64,000 nt of DNA from Sinanaerobacter sp. ZZT-01 (GCF_035621135.1 NZ_CP141728.1:2170001-2234000); one strand, 5' to 3'. Numbered from the stretch's first letter, positions 10,371-18,112 are shown. Numbers and translations are program-made. The notes: generated by a model from the letters alone, not told the origin.

Positions 10371-11549
10371 TTATTGGCTTTCTTTGACTTCTGTGAACAT
10401 GAGGGGAGCTATAGTGGTAATAGCGGCCAGCTTCTGTTCATCGTCCACATTGGTATAAAATTTAGCAGTAACGTTAATATTGGAATGTCCCATTAGCTTA
10501 TAAGCAATTTGTAGAGGAACGCCGTTTTTACATAAATTTGTACAAAATGTATGACGGTAGGTGTGAAAACTCTTATCTTCGATGTCAATCAGTCTATAAT
10601 ATCTACTGCAGGCACGATTAATATTGTGTCGATCACAAAAATTTCCGCTTTTAGTGGTAAAGATAAAAGTTGTTTGGTACCCATTTTTAAGCATTTCTTT
10701 TGTGTGCCAGTTTTTATGGCGTTCTAGTTCTACAAGTACAGCACTACTTAATGGAATACTGCGGATGGAACTTTCTGTTTTAGTTTTTTCAAGTTTTAAT
10801 TCATGATGCTTTCCCTCTGGGGTAATAGTGGCCACACGCTGAAGTTGCTTTGTAATATAAAGCTTGCTGTCATGGATATCGGTATATTCTAATCCTAATA
10901 GCTCACTGATCCGGCAGCCAGTATTAATTGCCAGGATAATCAGAAAGCGGATTCGATTATTTCCGAGATCTTGAACGATTTGTCTAATTTCTGTATCGCT
11001 CCAAACTATGACTTCCTGGGGTCCTGTCTTTTTCTTGTTCTTTGCAGTCGACTTTTTTGGAAGTACGATACTTGCAGTAATGTCTTTGCAATAGCCTTCT
11101 TTTTCTAGATACTTATAAAAGTGTTTCATTACGTTGTGAATACTGCGAAGGGTCGCATTGGTACAGTCTAAAGCATTATATAAATTCTGCAAATCTAAGC
11201 TAAAGATTTCTGTCAAAGGTAATCCAGCAATTTTACTAGGCTTAATGTAGTTTCGGTATACTTCCTCATAACGTTCTTTTGTACCAGAAGAAAAGCGGCT
11301 GTCATTCATAAGGATACTGTAGACAAAGAAATCTGACATAATACCAAAAAATTGTTTCTCAGATGAAAGCCCTGCATGTCGTTTTTTCTTGAACTCTTCA
11401 TACTTTGCCTCAGCTTCTTTTTTATTTTTACCGTAAAACTCTTTAATATCATCAACCCAAAGCCCCTTGTTATTTAGTTTTTTTCCAATTGTACGCCGGA
11501 TGCGAAAGTATGGAATGCCGTTTTTGATACAATTTGTTTTACTTGCCAT
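10371..11549 (-). CDS. Tyrosine recombinase / integrase
   Basis: A 392-aa integrase of the phage/ICE type. The N-terminus (about 1-60) matches the AP2-like arm-binding region (RIRRTIGKKLNNKG). A SAM-like core-binding domain spans about 70-165 and the catalytic domain 185-375. Catalytic residues are visible: Arg in TGCRISELLGL, His-x-x-Arg in HTYRHTFC, His in LMGHSNINVT and Tyr in AKFYTNV. It sits next to the left attachment site, as expected for a tRNA-targeting element. The start ATG at 11549 has AAGGAAA upstream. It should catalyse integration at tRNA-Arg. Confidence 0.96.
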   Translation of the reverse strand: MASKTNCIKNGIPYFRIRRTIGKKLNNKGLWVDDIKEFYGKNKKEAEAKYEEFKKKRHAGLSSEKQFFGIMSDFFVYSILMNDSRFSSGTKERYEEVYRNYIKPSKIAGLPLTEIFSLDLQNLYNALDCTNATLRSIHNVMKHFYKYLEKEGYCKDITASIVLPKKSTAKNKKKTGPQEVIVWSDTEIRQIVQDLGNNRIRFLIILAINTGCRISELLGLEYTDIHDSKLYITKQLQRVATITPEGKHHELKLEKTKTESSIRSIPLSSAVLVELERHKNWHTKEMLKNGYQTTFIFTTKSGNFCDRHNINRACSRYYRLIDIEDKSFHTYRHTFCTNLCKNGVPLQIAYKLMGHSNINVTAKFYTNVDDEQKLAAITTIAPLMFTEVKESQ

Positions 11550-11552
11550 ATA

Positions 11553-12068
11553 TTAATTTCCTTTTTTTTCTGTCAGTAGTTGGAAAAGTGTTCTAATATA
11601 ATTAGATGTTTCCTTTTCAATTTTTTCAAAGTCTGTAACTTTTATTTGCATAGTCGGACTACTTTCGTAATTGTAAATACCTCTATTACTAGTAGGTTTG
11701 CCAATAGTAACATTAGTCGTAGGGTCAGTGTCGGTAGTATTGCTTAATCCACTTATATGAATTCCTATTGACGTTAGGTAATTTATAAAATCTGTATCTT
11801 TTTCAAAAAATAATGACGTCAGAGATGGATAATCTTCCGTATATGGTTCTAATAATACAAAAAGATCATTTAATTTAAAATTTAAGATTGAAGAAAGGCG
11901 AAATATATATTCAAGTTTTGGTAATATTTCTCCATATTCAAATTTTTTAATACTTGCTTCAGAAAGATTTATCCTTTCTGCTAACTCTTTTTGTGTTATA
12001 CCGATTTTTTTTCTATATTCTCTTAAAATTAATCCTACTTTCTCATATTTTTTTTTATTGATTGACAT
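11553..12068 (-). CDS. XRE-family regulator with long C-terminal domain
   Basis: A 171-aa protein. Residues 8-65 form a helix-turn-helix of the Cro/C1 type (GITQKELAERINLSEASIKKFEYG). The C-terminal 100 residues are unfamiliar and Thr/Asn-rich in the middle (TTDTDPTTNVTIG). GGAGG precedes the start. It ends four bases before the integrase, so the two are probably co-transcribed, and it diverges from a second small XRE gene across a shared operator region. It likely plays the part of the repressor in a lysogeny-like switch. Confidence 0.85.
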   Translation of the reverse strand: MSINKKKYEKVGLILREYRKKIGITQKELAERINLSEASIKKFEYGEILPKLEYIFRLSSILNFKLNDLFVLLEPYTEDYPSLTSLFFEKDTDFINYLTSIGIHISGLSNTTDTDPTTNVTIGKPTSNRGIYNYESSPTMQIKVTDFEKIEKETSNYIRTLFQLLTEKKGN

Positions 12069-12165
12069 AGAAAACCTCCATTATTAATCAATGTAAATTA
12101 ATTATTGTTATCTTTTATTATATCAAATTTAGTTCAAATGTATATAAAAGTATTCATAATTATCA

Positions 12166-12217
12166 TTGACAGATAAAATATTATCTGATAATGTTTAGTA
12201 AAGATAAAATATTATCT
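12166..12217. promoter_or_regulatory. Twin operators in the divergent switch region
   Basis: The 16-bp inverted repeat AGATAAAATATTATCT occurs twice without change (12171-12186 and 12202-12217), 31 bp apart, about three helical turns. TTGACA (12166-12171) abuts the first copy, and a -10-like GATAAT lies between the copies. Binding by either XRE protein would block the rightward promoter. Confidence 0.7.
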
Positions 12218-12265
12218 AATATAAACATAAAACAGATACATAAATATCTAAATGGAGGTTGAAAT

Positions 12266-12472
12266 ATGAAAATTGATAAACGAAGATTTGAAATATGCCT
12301 TGCAAATAAAAATCTTCTAATTAATGATGTTTGTGATGCAACAGGGTTAACTCGCACTTCTGTTACATTGGCTATTCAAGGTAAAAGAAATACTCGTCCA
12401 CAAACTATTGGGAAAATAGCAAGAGCATTAGAAGTTCCAGTAGAAGAAATAATAAAGAAAGATGAGGTATAA
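12266..12472 (+). CDS. Small XRE/Cro-type DNA-binding protein
   Basis: A 68-aa single-domain helix-turn-helix protein. VCDATGLTRTSVTLAIQGKR is the HTH, and the sequence then reads through the typical IGKIARALEVPVEEII tail of phage Cro/C1-like regulators. GGAGG precedes the ATG. It is the first gene of the rightward operon of the element, opposite the 171-aa regulator. Probably the Cro-like partner of the switch. Confidence 0.88.
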   Translation: MKIDKRRFEICLANKNLLINDVCDATGLTRTSVTLAIQGKRNTRPQTIGKIARALEVPVEEIIKKDEV

Positions 12473-12474
12473 AG

Positions 12475-12666
12475 ATGGTAAGAATGAGAACAATTGAACA
12501 AGCAGCAAAGGAGATAAAGAAAGCTGATCAGAATACGTGCATAACAAAGTATTATATTAGATCGCTGGTAACAACTGGTCAAATACCGTCAAAAAAGTCG
12601 GGAAGTAAATTTTTAATCAATATGGACTTGTTAGAGCGATTTTTACGTGAACCCACTGAGCAGTGA
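12475..12666 (+). CDS. Excisionase-like small DNA-binding protein
   Basis: A 63-aa protein beginning two bases after the previous stop, with GAGGT as ribosome binding site. The pattern IEQAAKEIKKAD ... ITKYYIRSLVTTGQIPSKKSGSKFLINMDLLERFL is that of MerR-like/Xis winged-helix folds that read a helix and then a short wing. Such proteins serve as excisionases or small regulators in integrative elements. The function is inferred from fold and position. Confidence 0.65.
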   Translation: MVRMRTIEQAAKEIKKADQNTCITKYYIRSLVTTGQIPSKKSGSKFLINMDLLERFLREPTEQ

Positions 12667-12678
12667 GCGTGATAATTT

Positions 12679-13032
12679 ATGGCAAGGACAAAGAAAACGC
12701 CTTTTCCACCTTGGAGTACAACAAAGAATAATGGTATTGAGCAAAGGTACATAAGATTAGGAAATTCATTATTACTTAATGAAGCGGTTCTAAATTTATC
12801 ACATGCTACTTTTCATATTTTGGTCTATATGTATTTGGAAAGTGCTGGTAAGAAGGATTTTGAATTTCCATACAGTAAATATAAAACCATTATATCTAAG
12901 AGGGGGTTCCAATTGGCATTAAAAGAATTAATTGATAAAGGCTTTATTGATGTCAGAGTAAATAGAGCACATTTAAGGATGCCTACTATTTATTCATTTT
13001 CTTGTCGATGGCGTGAACAAATAAAGCAATAG
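12679..13032 (+). CDS. Probable winged-helix protein, possible replication or partition factor
   Basis: A 117-aa basic protein that I do not recognise firmly. Residues 40-105 (LSHATFHILVYMYLES ... FQLALKELIDKGFIDV) read like a winged helix of the replication-initiator N-terminal type. No strong ribosome binding site is seen; translation may be coupled to the preceding gene, whose stop is 12 bp away. It is followed at once by four palindromic repeats, as replication initiators often are followed or preceded by their binding sites. Confidence 0.55.
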   Translation: MARTKKTPFPPWSTTKNNGIEQRYIRLGNSLLLNEAVLNLSHATFHILVYMYLESAGKKDFEFPYSKYKTIISKRGFQLALKELIDKGFIDVRVNRAHLRMPTIYSFSCRWREQIKQ

Positions 13033-13054
13033 GTATGGCTATATATAGTATATG

Positions 13055-13238
13055 TGACTACTTAGTAGTCAAGCAAAGCGGTGTTTTTGTAGTGAAAATA
13101 TTATACGTAATCGTTGAAAAATGAGCGTTTCAATTAAATTTGACTTGAATACTTAGTAGTCAAGTAAGATTAATAAAATTGAATAACATGACTACCAAGT
13201 AGTCAAGATTAGATGTTTGCATGACTACTTGGTAGTCA
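13055..13238. repeat. Cluster of four palindromic repeats, iteron-like
   Basis: Four copies of a palindrome with consensus TGACTAC-N3-GTAGTCA lie at 13055-13072, 13143-13165 (one mismatch in the left arm, longer arms), 13189-13205 and 13222-13238. Centre triplets vary (TTA, CAA, TTG) while arms are conserved, which suggests selection for dimer binding. No gene lies between 13033 and about 13390. A replication origin, partition site or operator of the neighbouring DNA-binding protein are the likely choices. Confidence 0.75.
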
Positions 13239-13392
13239 GCGAAATACATTTTTTACCAAATAAAAATAATTGGGCAACTCTCCGGAAAGAAAACAGCCCA
13301 ATTACTATACAAAGCAGTTAAGCCTTGCAATGTTAATTATAGACAATCTAGTTATACAAGGCAAGGCACAGAGAAAGGAAAGTGTTCTTAAT

Positions 13393-13671
13393 ATGAAAAC
13401 TAGTATGATAGACGCATTAATCAAAGCAATTTTCGAAGACGAAGAGTGTGTTGATTTGTTGGAAGATGGAAAATTAGAATTTAATCTTCGTGAAATAGGC
13501 GAGCATTTTGAAAATTTTAAAAGATTGGATATAGATAGCAGAACAACAGAATATATCCATAAGCTTAACATTGAAATTGAATATCTAGTTTCAGAAATTG
13601 AATTTCAAGCTTGTTTTATAGGTTTTCACAAAGGCTTTTTAATGGGTGCATCTTTAATCAAGAATATATAA
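13393..13671 (+). CDS. Hypothetical protein, DUF6809-like
   Basis: A 92-aa acidic helical protein. The C-terminal pattern FQACFIGFHKGFLMGASLI resembles the F-x-x-G-F-x-x-G-x-x-L end of DUF6809-type proteins common in clostridial mobile elements; this is a memory-based match, not a search. The ATG at 13393 has AAAGGAAAG about 12 bases upstream. The frame stays open back to a TTG at 13270, so a longer 133-aa form is possible. Function unknown. Confidence 0.55.
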   Translation: MKTSMIDALIKAIFEDEECVDLLEDGKLEFNLREIGEHFENFKRLDIDSRTTEYIHKLNIEIEYLVSEIEFQACFIGFHKGFLMGASLIKNI

Positions 13672-13795
13672 AGAATGGAGTGAAACTGTGATATTTGATA
13701 GTTCTTGAAGGTTAGAAATGAATATGAAAAAAATATGATATAATTGGTAATAATAGAAAATTAGTTTTATGTTATAGATAAAAAGGAGAATAGAT

Positions 13796-14800
13796 ATGTT
13801 GAAGAAGATTAGTATATTCTTAATTACTGCTATTTTAGCGTTATCAAGTAGCATTGGAGTGTTTGCAGCACAACCAAATTTTAAAGATACAAAGGTAAAT
13901 GCTTGGTATTATCCATATATGAGTAAAATGGTTGATAGAGGGGGTATTTCCGGATATCCGGATAATACATTCCGACCCAATAATACTATGACAAATGCTG
14001 AGTTTATAACCACCATTGTCGGAGCAACAATTGGAAAACAGGAAAAGACAGCAAAACATTGGGCAAGTGGTTATTTCAAAGCAGCTAAGAAAAATGAAAT
14101 GTTGCTTGGTGATGAAATGCAGGAGTCGGACTGGAATAAACCGATTACACGTCAGAAGATGGCAGTTGTTATAGCAAGGACAACAGAAAAAGTATTAAAA
14201 GAAGAGCTTCTTGCGGATGCAGATAAATTTCAATCTGAACTAAAAGATTATGCAGAAATGTGCGATTATTGCAAGCCTTATATTTTGCAAGCTTATGGAA
14301 AAGGTATCATATCAGGTTATCCGGATGGAACCTTTGGGGGAAGTAAGACTGCAACAAGAGCTGAGGTTTGCTCCATGCTTACAAGGATGCTTGAGCCGAA
14401 AGACCGTACTACGGGAAAAGTGGTAGAGAAAGATAAGACAGGGGCAGTTAAGGACATTATTACTAATCCACAGGATATTTTCTTTGGAGATCATCTTACC
14501 ACTTATGTAATCTCTGATCCGAAGCTTTGGAATATGGAGTTGGGTGAAGATGAGTTTTCAAAGCATGTCATTATGAATGATCCGGGTTTAGATTGTTTTA
14601 TAATAGACGGAAAAGTAGTTGATTCTTTTGGTTGCATTAAAATGACGGATGGACGTTATGCAGTGGAATATGAATTGTTGTTACACAAAGAAAATATGCA
14701 GGGACGTTTGCCGATAGACATTACAAAAGTGGACTACATTGGTAGCTACGATAGTGTAAATCCGGTGCTGACTTTAATTCCGAATCCATTTAAAAAATAA
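13796..14800 (+). CDS. Secreted S-layer homology (SLH) domain protein
   Basis: A 334-aa exported protein. A signal peptide ends at VFAAQ (about residue 24). Three SLH units follow at about 28-76 (NFKDTKVNAWYYPYM ... GGISGYPDNTFRPN), 85-130 (HWASGYFKAA) and 150-200 (GIISGYPDGTFGG). SLH domains bind pyruvylated secondary wall polymer and so fix the protein to the cell wall. The C-terminal 130 residues are unfamiliar. It starts with AAAAGGAG and is cargo of the integrative element, next to a Cys-rich secreted protein. Confidence 0.88.
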   Translation: MLKKISIFLITAILALSSSIGVFAAQPNFKDTKVNAWYYPYMSKMVDRGGISGYPDNTFRPNNTMTNAEFITTIVGATIGKQEKTAKHWASGYFKAAKKNEMLLGDEMQESDWNKPITRQKMAVVIARTTEKVLKEELLADADKFQSELKDYAEMCDYCKPYILQAYGKGIISGYPDGTFGGSKTATRAEVCSMLTRMLEPKDRTTGKVVEKDKTGAVKDIITNPQDIFFGDHLTTYVISDPKLWNMELGEDEFSKHVIMNDPGLDCFIIDGKVVDSFGCIKMTDGRYAVEYELLLHKENMQGRLPIDITKVDYIGSYDSVNPVLTLIPNPFKK

Positions 14801-14819
14801 TAGTACTATTTGAAAGAGA

Positions 14820-14853
14820 AACATCGTCTGTGAAAGCAAACGATGTTCTTTTG
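14820..14853 (+). terminator. Hairpin between the SLH and Cys-rich genes
   Basis: Perfect 8-bp arms aacatcgt/acgatgtt with a 13-nt loop followed by CTTTT. It lies directly ahead of the ribosome binding site of the next gene, so it may be a weak terminator or attenuator. Confidence 0.5.
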
Positions 14854-14871
14854 CAAAGAAAGGATGGAAAA

Positions 14872-16215
14872 ATGATAAAAAGAATGTTTTGCATATGGTT
14901 AAGCTTTATCATGGTTATATTATCAAACATATCTGCGTTTGCAGCAGAACCTATAAAGACAGAGAAACATACGAGGTTTGTCACCGGAGTTACTTTTATT
15001 TGGTGTAGTAAAGGTAAAGTATGGGATCCGGCAGCTCCGATGGATTTATATACGATTAACACTAGTGCCAAATTGGGAAAAGGTGCGAAGAATGTGAAAA
15101 TTTATCCTTATAATAGGAAATCGTTTGATCCAGAAAAAGCTACGGAGGGTGCAAGAGAAAGAACTGCATATGATAAAGCATATATGCCATATGCTGGCTC
15201 GGAACTTGATATAAGATTAAAAACTAAGCCTGATGAAAATGGTGAAATCACATATTCGTATCAATTTAAACTTCAGTCAAAACGACTTTATGATGTTGCT
15301 AATCAATTACGAAAAAAGAATGAACAGGAAGTACGGGATCTTTTAGGTTATGTTTCGCCAGAAATGGAAAAATTCTTTAGTTATGCAAGAAATAATACTT
15401 TGGCTGATGATACAAATGGACAACTTTATTTTACACCTTATATTATCGAATGGGATGTAACAAAATGCTCAGTATGCGGAAAATGTGCATTGCACGATGG
15501 TACAAAATGTTCTGCAGAGACTTGTGATAAATGGGGTACAAAGGAGTGTGGTTGTTATCGTCCCCCATTTGTAGAGCCGGAACAGCCAACAGCACCACCG
15601 GATACACAAGGTTGCAGTTCGGTAATTAAATGGTCAGAGACAAAGGCTCATACGTATTATTGTAGTGGTTGTCTGATGGGTGGCGGTTGTCCTGGACATA
15701 CCTGCAGGCATGTGTATACTTATCAGACTGCATTAAAAACTAATGCAATTGTCTCACCGGATGAGTTGAAATCCGGATATGGTTTTGAAGTAATAGTAAA
15801 CAATAGTATTTCAACCGGACAAATCAGCAACAAAGGAGTGTGCGGTAAAAGTAGGACAAAGGTCAATGAAAAGAAACCGATACCACCGGCAGCAGCGGAA
15901 GTAAAGACGGGATGGTTTGTTAAAAATCGATTAGGAACACAGTTTAAAACCATTCAGCTTAAAAAATCATCATCCACTGCGACAACATCAAAATTTACTT
16001 GTGCAAAAAATCGTATTAGTGAAATAAAGGAGCGTAAGATCTATACCAATGTAGATTTAAAGGGTACAGTAAAGAAGCCTGTAGCACATCCGATATCGAT
16101 TGTAATTAGTGGTGGGGGTGTTAATGGTATACCTTTCTGTAAGACTATTCCAAAGACAATTACTATCAATGGAAATATGTATGAGGATGATTTTACAGTA
16201 GATAGAAGACCATAA
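14872..16215 (+). CDS. Secreted cysteine-rich protein of unknown function
   Basis: A 447-aa protein with a signal peptide ending near AFAAE (residue 25). The middle holds two Cys clusters, about 202-230 (CSVCGKCALHDGTKC ... CGC) and 270-295 (YYCSGCLMGGGCPGHTC), with spacing that suggests metal-binding knuckles or disulfide knots, separated by a Pro-rich linker. The rest is beta-rich and unknown to me. The ATG at 14872 has AAAGGAT upstream and opens directly onto the signal peptide. It shares an operon with the SLH protein and could form a surface complex with it. Confidence 0.75.
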   Translation: MIKRMFCIWLSFIMVILSNISAFAAEPIKTEKHTRFVTGVTFIWCSKGKVWDPAAPMDLYTINTSAKLGKGAKNVKIYPYNRKSFDPEKATEGARERTAYDKAYMPYAGSELDIRLKTKPDENGEITYSYQFKLQSKRLYDVANQLRKKNEQEVRDLLGYVSPEMEKFFSYARNNTLADDTNGQLYFTPYIIEWDVTKCSVCGKCALHDGTKCSAETCDKWGTKECGCYRPPFVEPEQPTAPPDTQGCSSVIKWSETKAHTYYCSGCLMGGGCPGHTCRHVYTYQTALKTNAIVSPDELKSGYGFEVIVNNSISTGQISNKGVCGKSRTKVNEKKPIPPAAAEVKTGWFVKNRLGTQFKTIQLKKSSSTATTSKFTCAKNRISEIKERKIYTNVDLKGTVKKPVAHPISIVISGGGVNGIPFCKTIPKTITINGNMYEDDFTVDRRP

Positions 16216-16242
16216 ACTGATTATTTTTTGTTTTGTGCTACT

Positions 16243-16295
16243 ACATAAATTTACACCATGTGATTCTAATTGAATTACATGGTGTAAATTTATGT
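16243..16295. terminator. Very long hairpin between convergent genes
   Basis: The stretch folds into 24 nearly continuous base pairs (first arm begins acataaatttacaccatgt, last arm is its complement) with one G-T pair and a 5-nt loop. It lies between the stop codons of two convergent genes and probably terminates both transcripts. Arms this long are unusual for a plain terminator. Confidence 0.65.
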
Positions 16296-16305
16296 AAAGT
16301 ATATT

Positions 16306-16755
16306 TTAATATTTATAAATATCATGATAATTAGGGGGAGGATTATTTATTAAATATTTAATTTTCTCTTTAGTTTCTTCTTGTTCTTTTGTTGGCAATA
16401 CAAGAGGATGAAATTTATAATGATTTTTATATTTTTCAAGAGATCTTTCTTCCTTATTAGAGAGAAGTTTACCATCGAGTCGTTTTTGTTCTAAACGTAT
16501 ATATTCTTTTCCTGGTATTATGCCTTTGCAACGCCTTATTATTCTTTTAATCAATTGTAGAATTCTATTTTTAAGCACAGTTAATTTTGAAACACAAAAT
16601 TTAAATAATAAATTAAAAATGTTTTTTAAGAAAAAGGTGATTTTACGTAACAAATATATAACTAATACGGATATAATCGAAGTTATAATGGTTAATATAA
16701 TGGTATCTTTAGCAGTGAGTTCTGTATTATTTAGAAAGTCATTTATTAATTGCAA
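16306..16755 (-). CDS. Membrane-anchored hypothetical protein
   Basis: A 149-aa basic protein. One clear membrane helix (TIILTIITSIISVLVIYLL, about residues 18-37) is followed by amphipathic, Lys/Arg-rich segments and a hydrophilic C-terminus. The start is a TTG at 16755 with AAAGGAC about nine bases upstream. Unknown function; cargo of the element, transcribed opposite to the surface-protein genes. Confidence 0.6.
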   Translation of the reverse strand: MQLINDFLNNTELTAKDTIILTIITSIISVLVIYLLRKITFFLKNIFNLLFKFCVSKLTVLKNRILQLIKRIIRRCKGIIPGKEYIRLEQKRLDGKLLSNKEERSLEKYKNHYKFHPLVLPTKEQEETKEKIKYLINNPPPNYHDIYKY

Positions 16756-16910
16756 AGTATTTCCGTCCTTTCATTGTCTTATAATTAATTCAATTATATA
16801 TTTTTTACTATGAAAAGCAATATTAGGTTTATTGATTTTTTTTCTTCTAGTAAGAAGAAATTTTTATTTGCTGAGTTATAATGTGGCAAAAATAAAAATT
16901 ATTCAGGGCA

Positions 16911-16985
16911 GTGACACCCCTCATAGCCGCCGGAAGGTTTACCTTCCGTGCAGCCCCCTTTGGGGCGTGGCTTGGGTGGGTGTCA
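16911..16985. other. GC-rich branched stem structure (possible RNA or oriT-like element)
   Basis: In an AT-rich setting, an outer stem TGACACCC (16912-16919)/GGGTGTCA (16978-16985) encloses AGCC/GGCT (16925-16928/16969-16972). Two hairpins lie inside: CGGAAGG-TTTA-CCTTCCG (16931-16948) and GCCCC-CTTT-GGGGC (16953-16966). The result is a three-way junction. No coding frame matches it. It could be a structured RNA, a transfer origin used in trans, or a single-strand replication origin. Confidence 0.55.
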
Positions 16986-17060
16986 AGTCCTTTTACGCGA
17001 ACAAATTTTATTTTCCTAAAACTCGGTAGGCATTGAATTTTACTAGCAGGAAAGAAAAGG

Positions 17061-17186
17061 AACTATCCGACCCAACTATCCGTTTAAATTTTTCCGTTCG
17101 GATAGTTTATAAAAAATTAAAATAATAATACATAAATTAACGTTAAAATTGCATTGCTAAAAATGAAACTATACGTTAAAATTGCA
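17061..17186. repeat. Repeated sites upstream of the HTH gene
   Basis: AACTATCCG occurs at 17061-17069 and 17074-17082, with its inverse CGGATAGTT at 17099-17107. Further on, the 14-mer ACGTTAAAATTGCA is repeated exactly at 17140-17153 and 17173-17186, 33 bp or three helical turns apart. These lie just ahead of the gene at 17207 and may be operators for its product. Confidence 0.5.
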
Positions 17187-17206
17187 CTTAATAGGAGGTG
17201 GCAATT

Positions 17207-17536
17207 TTGAAACTAGATAACATATTACATAGCTTAGAAAATGAAACGGTTAGAGCGCAATTCAATCAACTAGATTATCCGTGGATCATCATATCAAGAG
17301 ATGAATATATTTCATTATTACAAAGCAAAGAGAAATATGAAAAGTTTAAAAAAAATCAAAATGGGAGAAAAGAACTTTGTATTGATATTAAAGAGATTCT
17401 GAGATTGAAGGAAAACGGTGTTAGCATTAGACAGATTGCAAAAAGAATGGGGGTAACGGACACGACTATTCGATCTCATTTAAAACGTTATGCTAATCAA
17501 CAGAAAGCAGCACCTATTATAATAAAATTGAAATAA
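17207..17536 (+). CDS. Helix-turn-helix protein with resolvase-type HTH
   Basis: A 109-aa protein. The N-terminal half is of unknown type. The C-terminal half carries a Hin/resolvase-like helix-turn-helix (LKENGVSIRQIAKRMGVTDT, about residues 66-85, then TIRSHLKRY). The TTG at 17207 is eight bases after AGGAGG and preferred over the overlapping GTG at 17198. It is the last gene of the element, preceded by direct repeats that it might bind. No catalytic recombinase domain is attached. Confidence 0.75.
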   Translation: MKLDNILHSLENETVRAQFNQLDYPWIIISRDEYISLLQSKEKYEKFKKNQNGRKELCIDIKEILRLKENGVSIRQIAKRMGVTDTTIRSHLKRYANQQKAAPIIIKLK

Positions 17537-17840
17537 CGCTTAATTTTTCGATTTAAGCATGACGTTTTTTCTATCATGATAAATAGGTCGAATTAATAAG
17601 GAAAATAGATTTGGTATAAAATTAAGCTTGTTTATATGGGAGAATATTTAATAAATATGACTGGTGTTGAGTAATATATAAAGATGTTGGAATTTCAATA
17701 GATATAGAAAAAACATGTTCCCCGATTTTTCCCCCAAAAGGTACTGAAAGATAATAAAAAATAAAAAAATTGAACAAAAAATAATAAAAGGAATTTAAAG
17801 ATAAAAATGATAATTAAACGTTGAATTTTCAACGGAAAAT
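17537..17840. other. Right-end intergenic DNA of the element, no gene
   Basis: AT-rich sequence with no supported coding frame. A weak hairpin (gcttaa/ttaagc, 17538-17558) follows the HTH gene. A ttcccc/ttttcccccaaaagg segment near 17720-17745 loosely resembles the ttcccccttggg segment at the left end (9970-9982) and could be integrase arm sites. Confidence 0.4.
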
Positions 17841-17868
17841 AAAAAAAGTGCCACAATCGTGACACTCT
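17841..17868 (-). terminator. Terminator of tRNA-Arg supplied by the element
   Basis: Read on the minus strand directly after the encoded CCA: arms agtgtcac/gtggcact (one G-U pair) and then seven T. It replaces the displaced terminator at 9816-9856. Confidence 0.75.
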
Positions 17869-17870
17869 TT

Positions 17871-17908
17871 TGGTGCGCCCAAAGAGACTCGAACTCCCAA
17901 CCTTCGCA
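17871..17908 (-). repeat. attR: 38-bp repeat within the tRNA-Arg 3' end
   Basis: Exact copy of 9860-9897. It marks the right junction of the element and forms the functional 3' end of the tRNA gene. Confidence 0.92.
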
Positions 17909-17947
17909 TTCGTAGTGCGCTACTCTATCCAATTGAGCTATGGGCGC
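17871..17947 (-). tRNA. tRNA-Arg (ACG anticodon), CCA encoded
   Basis: Full cloverleaf on the minus strand: 7-bp acceptor gcgccca/tgggcgc, D arm gctcaattggatagagt, anticodon loop CTACGAA (anticodon ACG), T arm gggag-ttcgagt-ctctt, then A and an encoded CCA. The gene remains intact because the integrated element restores the last 38 bases. Confidence 0.96.
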
Positions 17948-18112
17948 ATGCTTTCGCACTGCAAGAATTATTATACAACAAAAATAATGAGTTTGTAAAG
18001 AGGAAAAGTTGTATAATATAAAAAAGAATGTAAATTTTTTCTTAAATATGCGAAAGGTGCAATAAAATAGCGAAATTTAGCGTTTATTTATAAAGAGAGA
18101 GAGGACAGCGGG

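Larger units (their letters stand above)
9860..17908. mobile_element. 8-kb integrative element inserted in tRNA-Arg(ACG)
   Basis: Identical 38-bp copies of the tRNA-Arg 3' end bound the segment. One is part of the intact tRNA gene (right), the other is an isolated fragment (left). A tyrosine integrase lies next to the left end. Inside are two divergent XRE-type regulators, small DNA-binding proteins, four palindromic repeats, an SLH protein, a Cys-rich secreted protein, a folded GC-rich segment and a probable type I toxin locus. No relaxase, coupling protein, capsid or terminase gene is present. So it is either mobilised by another element, a satellite, or a reduced relic. Unit length from repeat to repeat is 8011 bp. 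Confidence 0.88.
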
